DNA from: Intestinibacillus sp. Marseille-P6563
GTDB taxonomy: Bacteria > Bacillota > Clostridia > Oscillospirales > Butyricicoccaceae
Reading direction: 5' to 3'
Assembly: GCF_900604335.1 (NCBI RefSeq)
Contig: NZ_UWOD01000002.1
Location: forward strand, 1,478,918 to 1,542,917
DNA length: 64,000 nt
Part shown: positions 1 through 8,059 of the stretch, one piece after another
Layout: each line of letters starts with the position of its first letter
Position numbering within the stretch: position 1 is the first letter of the stretch
Position numbers and translations under genes: made by a program
The notes under the pieces: model-generated
Seen by the model: the letters and a program-made list of their open reading frames with translations, nothing else
Told to the model about the DNA's origin: nothing
The model's database searches: none

Positions 1-1
1 G

Positions 2-223
2 TTGTCCAAACTGGGCACCGTGTTGCTGCACGGTGGATTTTCGGGATATGATTTGCATGTGCTGCCGCTGATGCTGGTCGCAGCGGTCATCGGCGGTTGG
101 AGCGGCGCCAAGTGGAACCGGCAAATGACGCAAAAGCAGGTCGAGCAGGCGTTTAATCTGGTGCAGCTTGCGGTGTTTGCCATCTGTCTGTACAATATCG
201 CGTCCACGCTGACCGGCATGTAG
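2..223 (+). CDS. C-terminal fragment of a TauE/SafE-like membrane exporter (5' partial)
   Basis: Only the last 73 codons are present; the frame enters from the left edge. The fragment has a hydrophobic stretch near residues 18-33, a short basic loop (GAKWNRQMTQKQ) and a final hydrophobic stretch at about 50-70. This helix, basic loop, helix ending resembles the C-terminus of the TauE/SafE (DUF81) family, which exports sulfite, sulfonates or other organic anions. The assignment rests on pattern only and another small polytopic membrane protein is possible. The next gene begins 307 bases further on behind its own leader, so it is probably a separate transcription unit. Confidence 0.5.
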   Translation: MSKLGTVLLHGGFSGYDLHVLPLMLVAAVIGGWSGAKWNRQMTQKQVEQAFNLVQLAVFAICLYNIASTLTGM

Positions 224-530
224 GGCGCAATGCTGTGCGCAGCCGAAATGCCTGCTTTGCGCGTGCATGTGGCAGACGTGCTGTTTGGGAGCTGTTGCGC
301 GTTTCGGGAAAAAGCCTGCCGAATGCGGCATTGGGATTGCGGGGATTTTTTTCGGAAACTTGCGGGATTTTCCGCAGCATTGCGGGACAAAAATGAAAAA
401 ACTTTAGCTTTTGTGGCCGGGTTCCTCTGGTAAGATGAACATAGGACGGGGAGCGCCGAACGCTCCGGCAGGAATCCGGACGCCGCCCTCCTCCTTTGCA
501 TTTTAAACTCGGAAAGGAAGGCACATTTTT
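224..530. other. Intergenic region with a leader hairpin
   Basis: No convincing gene is seen. A compact hairpin lies at 450-466 (GGAGCG, loop CCGAA, CGCTCC), upstream of the ribosome site of the next gene (GAAAGGAAGG near 510-520). A possible -10 (TAAGAT, 431-436) has no good -35 partner at the usual distance, so the promoter is unresolved. Confidence 0.4.
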
Positions 531-1883
531 ATGGCGAATGCTCCCAAACTGGCGGATTATCTGGGCAAACCCTTTGCCTGTGCATGTGGAAAGACCCACT
601 CGACGGCGCTGGAAGGCGTAACGGTTGGACCGGGCGCGATGAATTCCCTGGTTGATTACGTCAAGAAATATGAATTTAAGAACCTGTACATCGCTTGCGA
701 TGAAATTACTTACGGAATTGCAGGCGAAAAGGTCATGCAAATCCTGAAGGATGCCGGCATCCAGACCAAGGCCCATGTCTTTACCGGCAAGCGCTTCATC
801 CCGGATGAAAAGGCGCTGGGCGACCTGATGATCGATGCAGACCGTACCTGCGACCTGGTCGTTGCGGTCGGCACGGGTTCGATCAACGATATGTGCCGCT
901 TCTTCAGCTATCAGATGGGCATCCCCTATGCCATCGTTGCAACCGCAGCCCCGATGGACGGCTTTGCTTCCTCGGGCGCAGCGCTCATCATCAACAGCAT
1001 GAAGGTCACCATCCCGGCACAGACCCCGCTGTTCATCATCGGCGATACCGATGTTCTGTGTGGCGCACCGGGCCGTATGGTTTCGGCCGGTCTGGGTGAC
1101 CTGCTGGGCAAGTTTACCTGCCTCAACGACTGGCGTATCTCCAAGATCGTCAACAACGAATATTACTGCGACACCATCGTCGATCTGGTCACCGACTGCA
1201 TCCAGAACGTGCTGGCCGATGCCGACAATGTTGCATCCCGTGACCCCAAGGTCATCGGCGACATCATGGAAGGCCTGGTCCTGACCGGTGTAGCCATGAG
1301 CTTTATCGGCAACTCGCGTCCGGCGGCTGGCTGTGAGCACCATATGTGCCACTTCTGGGAGACCCAGGAACTGCAGGCTGGCAAGATTCCGGTGCTGCAC
1401 GGCACCAAGGTTGCCGTTGGTACGGTGATGATCCTCAAGATGACCGAATTCCTGCGCGAAAACCGTCCGGACTTCGAAGCGGCTCGCGCCAAGGCCAAGG
1501 CATACGACGCAGCAGCCTGGGAAGAGAACATCAAGAAGGTTTACGGCGCTTCGGCTGACTCCATCATCAAGCTGGAGCATGAGTCGGGCAAGAACGAACC
1601 GGCTGGCCGTCTGGCACGTATCGATGCCATTGAAAAGAACTGGGATGCCATCGTCAAGACCATGGACGACAACATGCCCAAGGCTTCGCGCATGATCGAG
1701 ATCCTCAAGAGCCTGGATGCGCCGTACTATCCGGCACAGATTGGCTTTGATGCGGACATGCTGCGCAATGCGCTCATCTATGCCAAGGAGACCCGTGCCC
1801 GTTACACCATGCTGTCCATGATCGCCGATCTGGGCATGCTGGAAGAACTGGCCGACAAGGTCGTCGCGTTTGTAAACGAATAA
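531..1883 (+). CDS. sn-glycerol-1-phosphate dehydrogenase-like iron-containing alcohol dehydrogenase (AraM/EgsA family)
   Basis: The 450-residue protein matches the AraM/EgsA branch of the iron-containing (group III) dehydrogenases. Known members reduce dihydroxyacetone phosphate to sn-glycerol-1-phosphate with NAD(P)H. Visible marks are the dinucleotide-binding GTGSIND near residue 110, the APMDGFAS segment, and metal ligands expected at the Asp of GDLLGK, the His of CEHH and the His of LHGTKV. It is longer than the roughly 390 residues usual for AraM, with extra N-terminal sequence containing CACGKTH. An HPr gene follows after 15 bases, so both are probably co-transcribed, next to a sugar PTS locus. 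This suggests a role with triose phosphate or a phosphorylated polyol from that pathway; the true substrate is not visible. Confidence 0.8.
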   Translation: MANAPKLADYLGKPFACACGKTHSTALEGVTVGPGAMNSLVDYVKKYEFKNLYIACDEITYGIAGEKVMQILKDAGIQTKAHVFTGKRFIPDEKALGDLMIDADRTCDLVVAVGTGSINDMCRFFSYQMGIPYAIVATAAPMDGFASSGAALIINSMKVTIPAQTPLFIIGDTDVLCGAPGRMVSAGLGDLLGKFTCLNDWRISKIVNNEYYCDTIVDLVTDCIQNVLADADNVASRDPKVIGDIMEGLVLTGVAMSFIGNSRPAAGCEHHMCHFWETQELQAGKIPVLHGTKVAVGTVMILKMTEFLRENRPDFEAARAKAKAYDAAAWEENIKKVYGASADSIIKLEHESGKNEPAGRLARIDAIEKNWDAIVKTMDDNMPKASRMIEILKSLDAPYYPAQIGFDADMLRNALIYAKETRARYTMLSMIADLGMLEELADKVVAFVNE

Positions 1884-1898
1884 GGAGGATATCACTGT

Positions 1899-2156
1899 AT
1901 GCAGCAATTTGAATATACCATCAACGACCCCGCGGGCTTCCACGCTCGTCCGGCAGGCGCGTTTGTCAAGAAAGCCAAGGAATTTCCGTGCACCGTCACC
2001 ATCATCAAGGATGGCAAAAAGGCCGATGCCAGCAAGATGTTTAGCCTGATGGGTCTGGGCATCAAGGGTGGGGAGACCATCGTGGTCACCACCGAGGGCG
2101 AGCAGGAGCAGGAAGCGGCTACCGCGCTCCAGGCATACTTGGCTGAAATCGTTTGA
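1899..2156 (+). CDS. HPr-family phosphocarrier protein
   Basis: This 85-residue protein has the HPr length and the phosphorylatable His15 in GFHARPAG. HPr carries phosphate from enzyme I to sugar-specific EIIA domains. The regulatory Ser46 of Firmicute HPr, normally in Lys45-Ser46, is here Ser45-Lys46 (DASKMF), so HPr-kinase control is doubtful. The ribosome site AAGGAGGAT lies just ahead of ATG 1899. It follows the dehydrogenase gene by 15 bases and is close to the EIIABCD genes, so it may be dedicated to that PTS. A general ptsH elsewhere in the genome is likely but cannot be seen here. Confidence 0.9.
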   Translation: MQQFEYTINDPAGFHARPAGAFVKKAKEFPCTVTIIKDGKKADASKMFSLMGLGIKGGETIVVTTEGEQEQEAATALQAYLAEIV

Positions 2157-2263
2157 CCTTTTCTTTCGGGAATTGTTCCCTCAAATCTCTCCATATTGCG
2201 GCACATTTCGTGCCAAACTTCACACCTCCGGCGGCGTTGTGCGGCGAAGCCGGAAATCACCGG

Positions 2264-2299
2264 GCAAAGGGTACGGATTCTTCCGTACCCTTTGCTTTT
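2264..2299 (+). terminator. Intrinsic terminator after HPr
   Basis: Perfect 14-bp stem (arms 2264-2277 and 2282-2295) with a four-base loop, followed by TTTT. It ends the dehydrogenase-HPr transcript. Confidence 0.85.
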
Positions 2300-2310
2300 G
2301 GCTATTTATA

Positions 2311-2343
2311 TAAAAAAGAGGCGTGCCGCACGAGGCGGCACGC
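2311..2343 (-). terminator. Intrinsic terminator of the minus-strand regulator operon
   Basis: Arms 2321-2329 and 2335-2343 (GCGTGCCGC / GCGGCACGC) form a 9-bp stem. On the minus strand it is followed by CTC and a T-run (2312-2317). It lies just downstream of the gene ending at 2368. Confidence 0.85.
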
Positions 2344-2367
2344 AAAGAAAAAGGGGGGATAATGGTT

Positions 2368-2922
2368 TTAGTCGTCGTCCTGCGCCCGGAAATTCGCTTC
2401 CGCGTCCCGTTGGCGCTGGATGCTGCGTTGGCGCTGGCGCTCTTTCTGCCGCTCACGGCGCAGCTGATTGCGTTTGCGGCTGCGCAGCAAATTGGGATTG
2501 AGAAAGGCTCCGTCCACCTTGAGCTGGATATCCTCAAACTGCTCGCCGTTGATCTGGGCGATAAACGGCGAAAAAGCTTCGCCGACATCCGGGTCGACCA
2601 CCATGCTGAACGCTGCTTTGCGGGTCAAAAAGGTGGCCTTGTATTGGATGATCGTGCTGGTTTCCTCGCAGCGCTCGAGCTGGTCGATGTCCAGGATGGT
2701 TTCGCGTGGGATGCCGGGCAGGCCGCATACGGCCATCACCCGCCGGTCGGTCAGCACAACGACCCCCGGATATTTGTCGCTGCGGGTGCGCACATTGGCG
2801 ACCACAGCCGCCAAAACGGTTTCGTCGGGTTCCAGCATGGACTGTGCCCGGCGCACAGAAAAACGGTTGAAAAATCCGGCCGGATGGCCTTGGGTGGCCT
2901 GAATGGCCTCGGTGACTGTCAT
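2368..2922 (-). CDS. Hypothetical protein with PH-like N-terminal domain and basic C-terminal tail
   Basis: 184 residues. Residues 25-130 show the beta-rich pattern of bacterial PH-like domains (LEPDETVLAAVVANVRT, GVVVLTDRRVMAV, a short ILDIDQLERCE strand). From about 145 the chain turns into an Arg/Gln/Lys-rich probable helix ending in acidic DDD, which could bind nucleic acid or membrane. There is no signal peptide. It starts 18 bases after the stop of the PRD regulator behind AAAGGAGG, so the two are co-transcribed. Function is unknown; a link to PTS regulation is only positional. Confidence 0.6.
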   Translation of the reverse strand: MTVTEAIQATQGHPAGFFNRFSVRRAQSMLEPDETVLAAVVANVRTRSDKYPGVVVLTDRRVMAVCGLPGIPRETILDIDQLERCEETSTIIQYKATFLTRKAAFSMVVDPDVGEAFSPFIAQINGEQFEDIQLKVDGAFLNPNLLRSRKRNQLRRERQKERQRQRSIQRQRDAEANFRAQDDD

Positions 2923-2940
2923 AGGGGGCCTCCTTTCTCA

Positions 2941-4854
2941 TCAGGACTTGAAGTTTTCCGCAATGGTGTCCTTCAAAAGCCGGATGAACGTATCATAACT
3001 CGGGCTGATGAGCAACTGGTCGACAAAATGCCGGTTGGCAAACACGGTGGACAGATAGTTCCACAGGTGGAACGCCTTGGTGTTGTTTTTACCGATGCAG
3101 ACCAGAAGCACCAGATTGACCATATTTTTGTCTTCGTCCCATTCCATGGCCTGGGGCAGGGCCGCAACAGCTACAAACGATTCGGACGATACCGCCGAAA
3201 TGGGGTGGGGCGCTGCAATGCCGTTGCCAAAGAAGGTGCTGCCCAGCGCTTCGCGCTGCAAAACAGCGTCCTGCAAGTCGGCTTCGATGCCGAAGTGTTC
3301 GGTCGCGCTCTGGCACAGGTGGCACAGGATTTCTTCGCGGTTGTGACCATGGCCCAGGAAGAACAGTTCTTCGTGGAAGATGGATGCAATGTCATCGATG
3401 CTCTTAAAGCCATCCATGGCCAGCTTGAGGTTGAGATAATCCTGCGTGTTCGGGAATGGATTGATATAGAACGCTAGGCCGATTTCGTAATACTTTTCCT
3501 TTTCGGTGGTGAGGAACAGGTCATACGTGTCCAGATGCTGCTCGGTCACCTCGGAAGGGGTGACAAAGGTCAGTTCGGCAATGTCGCTGGACAGCCAGTT
3601 GAGCAGCGTCTGCTGCAATAGGATGTTTTCGCTTTGCCGCATGGACGAAATGACCAGAATACGCTTGGTGCCTTCCTCCTTGCGCTTTTGCGCCAGAGCG
3701 TTGTACAGGTGGATGGCAATGAAAGCGATCTCCTCATCGGATACGCGCTTGTGGAAAATCTTTTGCAGGTAGGCAGCAAAGTAGATGCCCAAGTCAAAGC
3801 CTTGCGGGAAAGTCTGCCGGATATAATCGACCAGATGGTTTTTCAGCTGCATATCGTATTTGATGCGGACGATCAAAGGCGTGATGTGCAGCGCCAGCGC
3901 GATGCGCAGGTTGAGGTTATTGGTCAGGTCGATGCCGTGCGTTTCGTTGATTTCCTGCAAAGCGCCCAATACCAGATTGTCCACTTCGTCGGAAATGACT
4001 TCCGGGTCGCCCGAGCAACCTTGCCCTTTCATATAAAGTGCGAAATAGTCAACTTCGGCATCCGGGATGCGAATGTGGAAGACTTCGCTAATTCGCGAAA
4101 AAACGGCTTGCGCGATTTGGCGCTCAGGTTCCAGTTTGTCGGTAATCCGCATGTCGGTGGGTGTAATGAAGAACCACGATTGCATGCGGTTGACCGCAAC
4201 ATGCAGCTGTAAGATGGTGTTGTTGAGCGCCGCTTCAGTCACAGGGTGTTTGAAGGCCACAAACGTTTCGACCACAATGTTTTTGATTTGGTCCAAAAGG
4301 CTGTCTGTGCTGTTCGGCGCAAAGGCAGCCGACGTGTCCGGGGTAATGAGACCCTGCTCCAGAATGCATTGGCGCTTGTTGATCTCGCTGCCGTCAACCA
4401 TGACCTTATTGGAACTGCGCAGCAGTTCCAGGCTGTATTCCTCCAAAATCTCCGAAACCCGTTTAAAATCGTTTAAAAGGGTGGAATGGGAAACATAAAT
4501 TTGGTTTTCAATGTCGTACAGCGATTGTGCCCGGTGCTGATAGAGCAGAATCTGAAGGATTTGGTTGATGCGTCCGTTTTGGTAAATGGACGAGGAACTG
4601 AACTGTTTATAGAAGAAATCCTTGCACGATGGAAAGGCTTCTGCATCGGTTACGACAATCCGGCAGCCTTTGCGGGCCACGGTTTGGAAATCCATGCAGC
4701 CGGTATTGGACAGTTCGTTCTTGATTTGTTTGATATCATTCTGGATCGTGCGCAGACTGACCTGCTGCTTCTTGGCAAAAGAAGAAGCGGTCACATATTG
4801 GCCTGGATTTTCGCACAGTTCCAGTATGATCTCAAGTTGCCGCAAATTTAACAT
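2941..4854 (-). CDS. PRD-domain PTS transcriptional regulator (BglG/MtlR/LicR type)
   Basis: 637 residues with the layout of PTS-controlled activators. There are two N-terminal helix-turn-helix segments (about 1-60 and 75-135, including VSLRTIQNDIKQIK), two PRD domains (about 180-285 and 295-400, with conserved His such as IRIPDAEVDYFALY and FIAIHLYNAL), an EIIB-like domain (about 405-490) and a C-terminal fructose-type EIIA domain whose GNGIAAPH holds the expected phospho-His. The EIIB-like domain starts LVISSM, with no Cys at the usual phosphorylation site. The gene is divergent from the EIIABCD operon across 449 bases, so it most likely controls it in response to PTS phosphorylation. Confidence 0.9.
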   Translation of the reverse strand: MLNLRQLEIILELCENPGQYVTASSFAKKQQVSLRTIQNDIKQIKNELSNTGCMDFQTVARKGCRIVVTDAEAFPSCKDFFYKQFSSSSIYQNGRINQILQILLYQHRAQSLYDIENQIYVSHSTLLNDFKRVSEILEEYSLELLRSSNKVMVDGSEINKRQCILEQGLITPDTSAAFAPNSTDSLLDQIKNIVVETFVAFKHPVTEAALNNTILQLHVAVNRMQSWFFITPTDMRITDKLEPERQIAQAVFSRISEVFHIRIPDAEVDYFALYMKGQGCSGDPEVISDEVDNLVLGALQEINETHGIDLTNNLNLRIALALHITPLIVRIKYDMQLKNHLVDYIRQTFPQGFDLGIYFAAYLQKIFHKRVSDEEIAFIAIHLYNALAQKRKEEGTKRILVISSMRQSENILLQQTLLNWLSSDIAELTFVTPSEVTEQHLDTYDLFLTTEKEKYYEIGLAFYINPFPNTQDYLNLKLAMDGFKSIDDIASIFHEELFFLGHGHNREEILCHLCQSATEHFGIEADLQDAVLQREALGSTFFGNGIAAPHPISAVSSESFVAVAALPQAMEWDEDKNMVNLVLLVCIGKNNTKAFHLWNYLSTVFANRHFVDQLLISPSYDTFIRLLKDTIAENFKS

Positions 4855-5303
4855 ATGTATCCTCTTTTCCCAAGAAAATGAGGGTTTTCGCCCTCTTTAT
4901 AAGCAATTTTATCATATAAGGACATAGCGTTGAGGTTGGTTTTTTTCGCGCAACGGCGAAAAAGGGCGGATGGGCTGAAACAAGGGTTTTGCGGCAATGC
5001 AGACGCGGTGCAGAATGGGCCGTTCGGTGGGAAATGCACATTTGCGCATAAAACGGGCTGGAGAATGCCGCAACCCGACCGGATTTTACACGAAGACCAT
5101 TGCCGGAATGGGAACCGATCGGGCTGAAAAAGGTGTTGTAGAGAAATGAAGGAATTGCGGGATTTCGTCGCAATATTTTTGTGCAACTTAGCAAAGCACA
5201 CATGGTATCATGATAGCAACAAGCCATCCCCGATCGGCGGACCGCCCGCGGCGTTCCAGGACGGATGGCCGGTCAACTTGATGCAGAAAGGATGATCCAT
5301 ACA
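4855..5303. promoter_or_regulatory. Divergent promoter region between the PRD regulator and PTS genes
   Basis: No gene is seen. On the plus strand a -10 (TATCAT, 5206-5211) lacks a good -35, as expected for an activator-dependent promoter. A TGTGC-N11-GCACA inverted repeat (5180-5200) lies just upstream and is a candidate regulator site. A long-range hairpin in the leader pairs GCCATCC (5223-5229) with GGATGGC (5263-5269). No sigma-54 -24/-12 element was found. Confidence 0.45.
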
Positions 5304-5741
5304 ATGGAAAGCCCGAAATTCCGTGTGATCCTGGTGTCACACGGCGAGCAGTCCAAAGGCATGCTCAATACCGTGCAGATGCTTTTAGGACCGCAGCAGA
5401 ACATGGCTGCATACAGCCTGTACCCCGAACAGTCGGTCACCGACCTGACTGAGGAACTGAAAAAAGAAGTCGAAACCCATGGTTCGGAAAACATCATCTT
5501 CATGACCGAACTGATGCATGGTTCGCCTTTCAATGCGGTCGTTTCGCTCACACGCGATCATTCGGTGTACCATATCACCGGCACCAACCTGGCGATGCTC
5601 ATGGCAGCGCTGATGGAACGCGATGATGAAAACGCAACCGCTGAAAGCATTTGTGATGCTGCTATTGCTGCCGTGGAGGGCAGCTTCGCGGACGTAAGAA
5701 AAATTCTGGAGGAATCCGGAGACGAGGAGGAGGACCTATGA
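5304..5741 (+). CDS. PTS mannose/fructose/sorbose-family EIIA component
   Basis: 145 residues from ATG 5304, chosen because AGAAAGGA lies 11 bases before it; an in-frame ATG at 5265 has no ribosome site. The phosphorylatable His is in VILVSHGEQSKGML (about residue 13), followed by the family pattern of a beta strand ending in DLTEELKKEV and TELMHGSPFNAV. EIIA takes phosphate from HPr and passes it to EIIB. The C-terminus is acidic (EESGDEEEDL). The stop overlaps the EIIB start by four bases (ATGA), so translation is coupled. Confidence 0.92.
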   Translation: MESPKFRVILVSHGEQSKGMLNTVQMLLGPQQNMAAYSLYPEQSVTDLTEELKKEVETHGSENIIFMTELMHGSPFNAVVSLTRDHSVYHITGTNLAMLMAALMERDDENATAESICDAAIAAVEGSFADVRKILEESGDEEEDL

Positions 5742-6241
5742 GAAATGTAGTACTGGCCCGTGTCGATGACCGTCTGATCCATGGTGAGGTGGTTACGGCA
5801 TGGACGCCCACCATGCGCGGCAATCGTATCATGATTGTCGACGATGATGTGGTGCGCGACACGTTCAATGTGCGCGTGGTCAAGGCACTGGCTCCGGCCG
5901 GCACCAAGGTCATCGTGTACAGCGTGGAAAAGGCAGCCGAAAAGCTGATGGTTCCTGGCGTGGAAGGTGAAAGAATCATCATCCTGGCCAAGACCCCGAC
6001 CACGTTCAGCCGTCTGGTCAAGGCTGGCGTACCGCTGAAGGAAGTAAACCTCGGTGGTGCGGGCATCCGTGGCGAGCGGCAGCCGTTCATCAACAACGTG
6101 GCGCTGAGCCCGGAAGAAGTGCTGGCCTGCGAAGAGATGCAGAAGGCTGGCGTGCATGTGTATTATCAGCTCGTGCCCGAGCAGGGCGTCATCGAAATCG
6201 ACGATGCGCTGAAAAAGGCCAAGGCGAACTTCGGCCTGTAA
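5738..6241 (+). CDS. PTS mannose/fructose/sorbose-family EIIB component
   Basis: 167 residues, the normal length for sorbose-type EIIB. The N-terminal VLARVDDRLIHGEVVTAW carries the conserved active His of this family, which receives phosphate from EIIA and transfers it to the sugar during transport. VNLGGAGIRGERQPFIN and a C-terminal VPEQGVIEIDDAL are also typical. It overlaps EIIA by four bases and is followed after 36 bases by EIIC. Confidence 0.94.
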   Translation: MRNVVLARVDDRLIHGEVVTAWTPTMRGNRIMIVDDDVVRDTFNVRVVKALAPAGTKVIVYSVEKAAEKLMVPGVEGERIIILAKTPTTFSRLVKAGVPLKEVNLGGAGIRGERQPFINNVALSPEEVLACEEMQKAGVHVYYQLVPEQGVIEIDDALKKAKANFGL

Positions 6242-6277
6242 TACGCAGGGGGAAGGAAAAGAAAGGACGAGAAAGAT

Positions 6278-7084
6278 ATGAGTATTGTTACGGCAATTCT
6301 GTGCGGTATTCTGTACTGGCTGGCAGAAGCGAACCTGCCTTTTGTCGGTCTTTGGACTTTGCAGCGGCCGCTCGTATGCGGCTTTATCACCGGCTGCTTC
6401 CTGGGGGATCCGGTTACCGGCGCCGTAGTCGGCGGCACCATCAACCTGGTTTACCTGGGCTTCATCTCGGCCGGCGGTTCGATGCCGGCGGATATGGCGC
6501 TGGCAGGTGTTCTCGGCACCGCATACGCCATCACCGGCAATCTGGACGCAAACACCGCGCTGGCCATCGCAGTTCCGCTGGGCCTGCTGGGCACCATCGT
6601 TTGGTATCTGCGTATGACCATTGACTCGGTATTCGTACATATGGGCGACCGCTGGGTCGCACAGGGCAAGTTTAATCACCTGTACCTGTCCAATGTTATT
6701 TTACCTCAGATTTTCTCGGCTGTCATCTGTGTTGTTCCGTGTACGCTGGCTGCGTACTTCGGCGCAGACTACATCCAGTCGTTCATCGAAATGTGCGCGG
6801 GCAAGCCGCTTCAGATCTTTGAGATCATCGGCGGTCTGATGCCTGCCCTCGGTATTGCAATCACCCTGCAGTACATCTTCAAGGGCGAAGCCCGTATCTT
6901 CTTGTTCCTGGGCTTTATGATCTCGACCTGCTTCGGCCTGACCCTCATCCAGCAGGGTATCATCGGCCTGATTGCAGCTCTGATCTACATCCAGGTAACC
7001 GACAATGCCGCTCCGGCGGTTTCGGCGGCAGGTTCTGCCCCGAGCGGAGAGTATGATCCCGATTACGACCCGGATGACGAGTAA
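6278..7084 (+). CDS. PTS mannose/fructose/sorbose-family EIIC membrane component
   Basis: 268 residues, very hydrophobic, with about seven to eight predicted membrane segments. It shows the EIIC-Man signature near residues 28-70 (RPLVCGFITGCFLGDPVTGAV, then GGTINLVYLG and GGSMPADMALAG). With EIID it forms the sugar channel. The C-terminal tail is soluble and acidic (EYDPDYDPDDE) instead of ending at the last helix, which is unusual. EIID starts 17 bases downstream behind GAGAGAGGTAG. Confidence 0.93.
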   Translation: MSIVTAILCGILYWLAEANLPFVGLWTLQRPLVCGFITGCFLGDPVTGAVVGGTINLVYLGFISAGGSMPADMALAGVLGTAYAITGNLDANTALAIAVPLGLLGTIVWYLRMTIDSVFVHMGDRWVAQGKFNHLYLSNVILPQIFSAVICVVPCTLAAYFGADYIQSFIEMCAGKPLQIFEIIGGLMPALGIAITLQYIFKGEARIFLFLGFMISTCFGLTLIQQGIIGLIAALIYIQVTDNAAPAVSAAGSAPSGEYDPDYDPDDE

Positions 7085-7101
7085 GAGAGAGGTAGAGTAT
7101 C

Positions 7102-7935
7102 ATGACGAATAAAGAGCAAAAGCTGGTTCCGAAGAAGGCGCTGTTCCGTGCCTCCCTCATCTGGGAGACCTGGGTACAGACCTGCTACAACTACGAACGC
7201 ATGATGGGTATGGCATGTGCCCACACCTTCCTGCCGGTTGTAAAATACCTGTATCCCAACAACAAGGAAAAGCAGATCGATTTGATGACCCGTGAGATGG
7301 AGTTCTTCAACGTCCATCCGGAGTTCGGTTCCTGTATCCTCGGTCTGGCCATCTCGCTGGAAGAAGAGAAGGCCATGGGCAAGGACATCCCGAATGAGTT
7401 CATCACCAACATCAAGACCTCGCTCATGGGCCCCTTGGCCGGCGTGGGCGACACCATTTGGCAGGGCGTTCTGATCCCGATCCTGCTGGCGCTGTGCATC
7501 GACATTACCCGTTCGGGCAGCGGCAACATCTGGGGCGCGATCATCTACGCGGTCGCGATGTTCTTCATCACCTACATCTTCTCGTACGCAAACTTCATGT
7601 TCGGCTACCATGCTGGTAGTGACGCGATCATGGATTTCCTAGAACGCGGCATCCTCAACAAGCTGCTCAAGGGCGCATCCATCATGGGCTGCATGGTTAT
7701 GGGCGGTCTGATCGTAAACTACGTTAGCGTAAGCTGTGGTATCAACATTGTCACGTCAGGCGCCGAATTCTCCCTGCAAGAAAGTCTATTTGACGCCGTC
7801 TTACCGAATATTTTGCCGCTCGCAGCCACCATGGGTGTCTACGGTCTGATGCAGAAGAAGTGGACTTCTATCCGCATCATCATCCTGATGGTTGTTATCG
7901 GCATCGTCGGCGGTTTCTTCAACATTCTGGTCTAA
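7102..7935 (+). CDS. PTS mannose/fructose/sorbose-family EIID membrane component
   Basis: 277 residues. The N-terminal half is soluble with family motifs (SLIWETWVQTCYNYERMMGMACAHTF, MTREMEFFNVHPEFGSCILGLAISLEEE and TSLMGPLAGVGDTIWQGVLIPILLAL, each quoted in part from residues 14-130). Three or four membrane segments follow, ending near the C-terminus. EIID is found only in mannose-type PTS and partners EIIC. The sugar cannot be assigned from these features. The next gene starts 124 bases on, after a strong hairpin without a T-run. Confidence 0.93.
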   Translation: MTNKEQKLVPKKALFRASLIWETWVQTCYNYERMMGMACAHTFLPVVKYLYPNNKEKQIDLMTREMEFFNVHPEFGSCILGLAISLEEEKAMGKDIPNEFITNIKTSLMGPLAGVGDTIWQGVLIPILLALCIDITRSGSGNIWGAIIYAVAMFFITYIFSYANFMFGYHAGSDAIMDFLERGILNKLLKGASIMGCMVMGGLIVNYVSVSCGINIVTSGAEFSLQESLFDAVLPNILPLAATMGVYGLMQKKWTSIRIIILMVVIGIVGGFFNILV

Positions 7936-7984
7936 ATTCCATACCGAAAAAACAGGCAGATCCCGAAAGGAGCCTGGCAGCAGT

Positions 7985-8014
7985 GCGGCGGCTTTCGAGA
8001 ACGAAAGCCGCCGC
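7985..8014 (+). other. Strong intercistronic hairpin between PTS and catabolic genes
   Basis: Perfect 13-bp stem (7985-7997 and 8002-8014) with an AGAA loop and no T-run afterwards. It may protect the upstream mRNA or lower downstream expression rather than terminate. Confidence 0.6.
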
Positions 8015-8059
8015 TTGTGCTACCAGCACGCGGCTGCATGAAAAAGGAGTCTACATAGT

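Noticed and set aside
153..1943. 596-codon open frame on the minus strand
   Set aside because: Antisense to the AraM-like dehydrogenase gene, with low-complexity His/Asp-rich content.
4855..5303. Sigma-54 promoter for the mannose-type PTS
   Set aside because: No GG-N10-GC type -24/-12 element was found, and the regulator lacks an AAA+ domain.
7985..8014. Hairpin after EIID as a terminator
   Set aside because: Not followed by a T-run; the catabolic genes downstream have no clear separate promoter.
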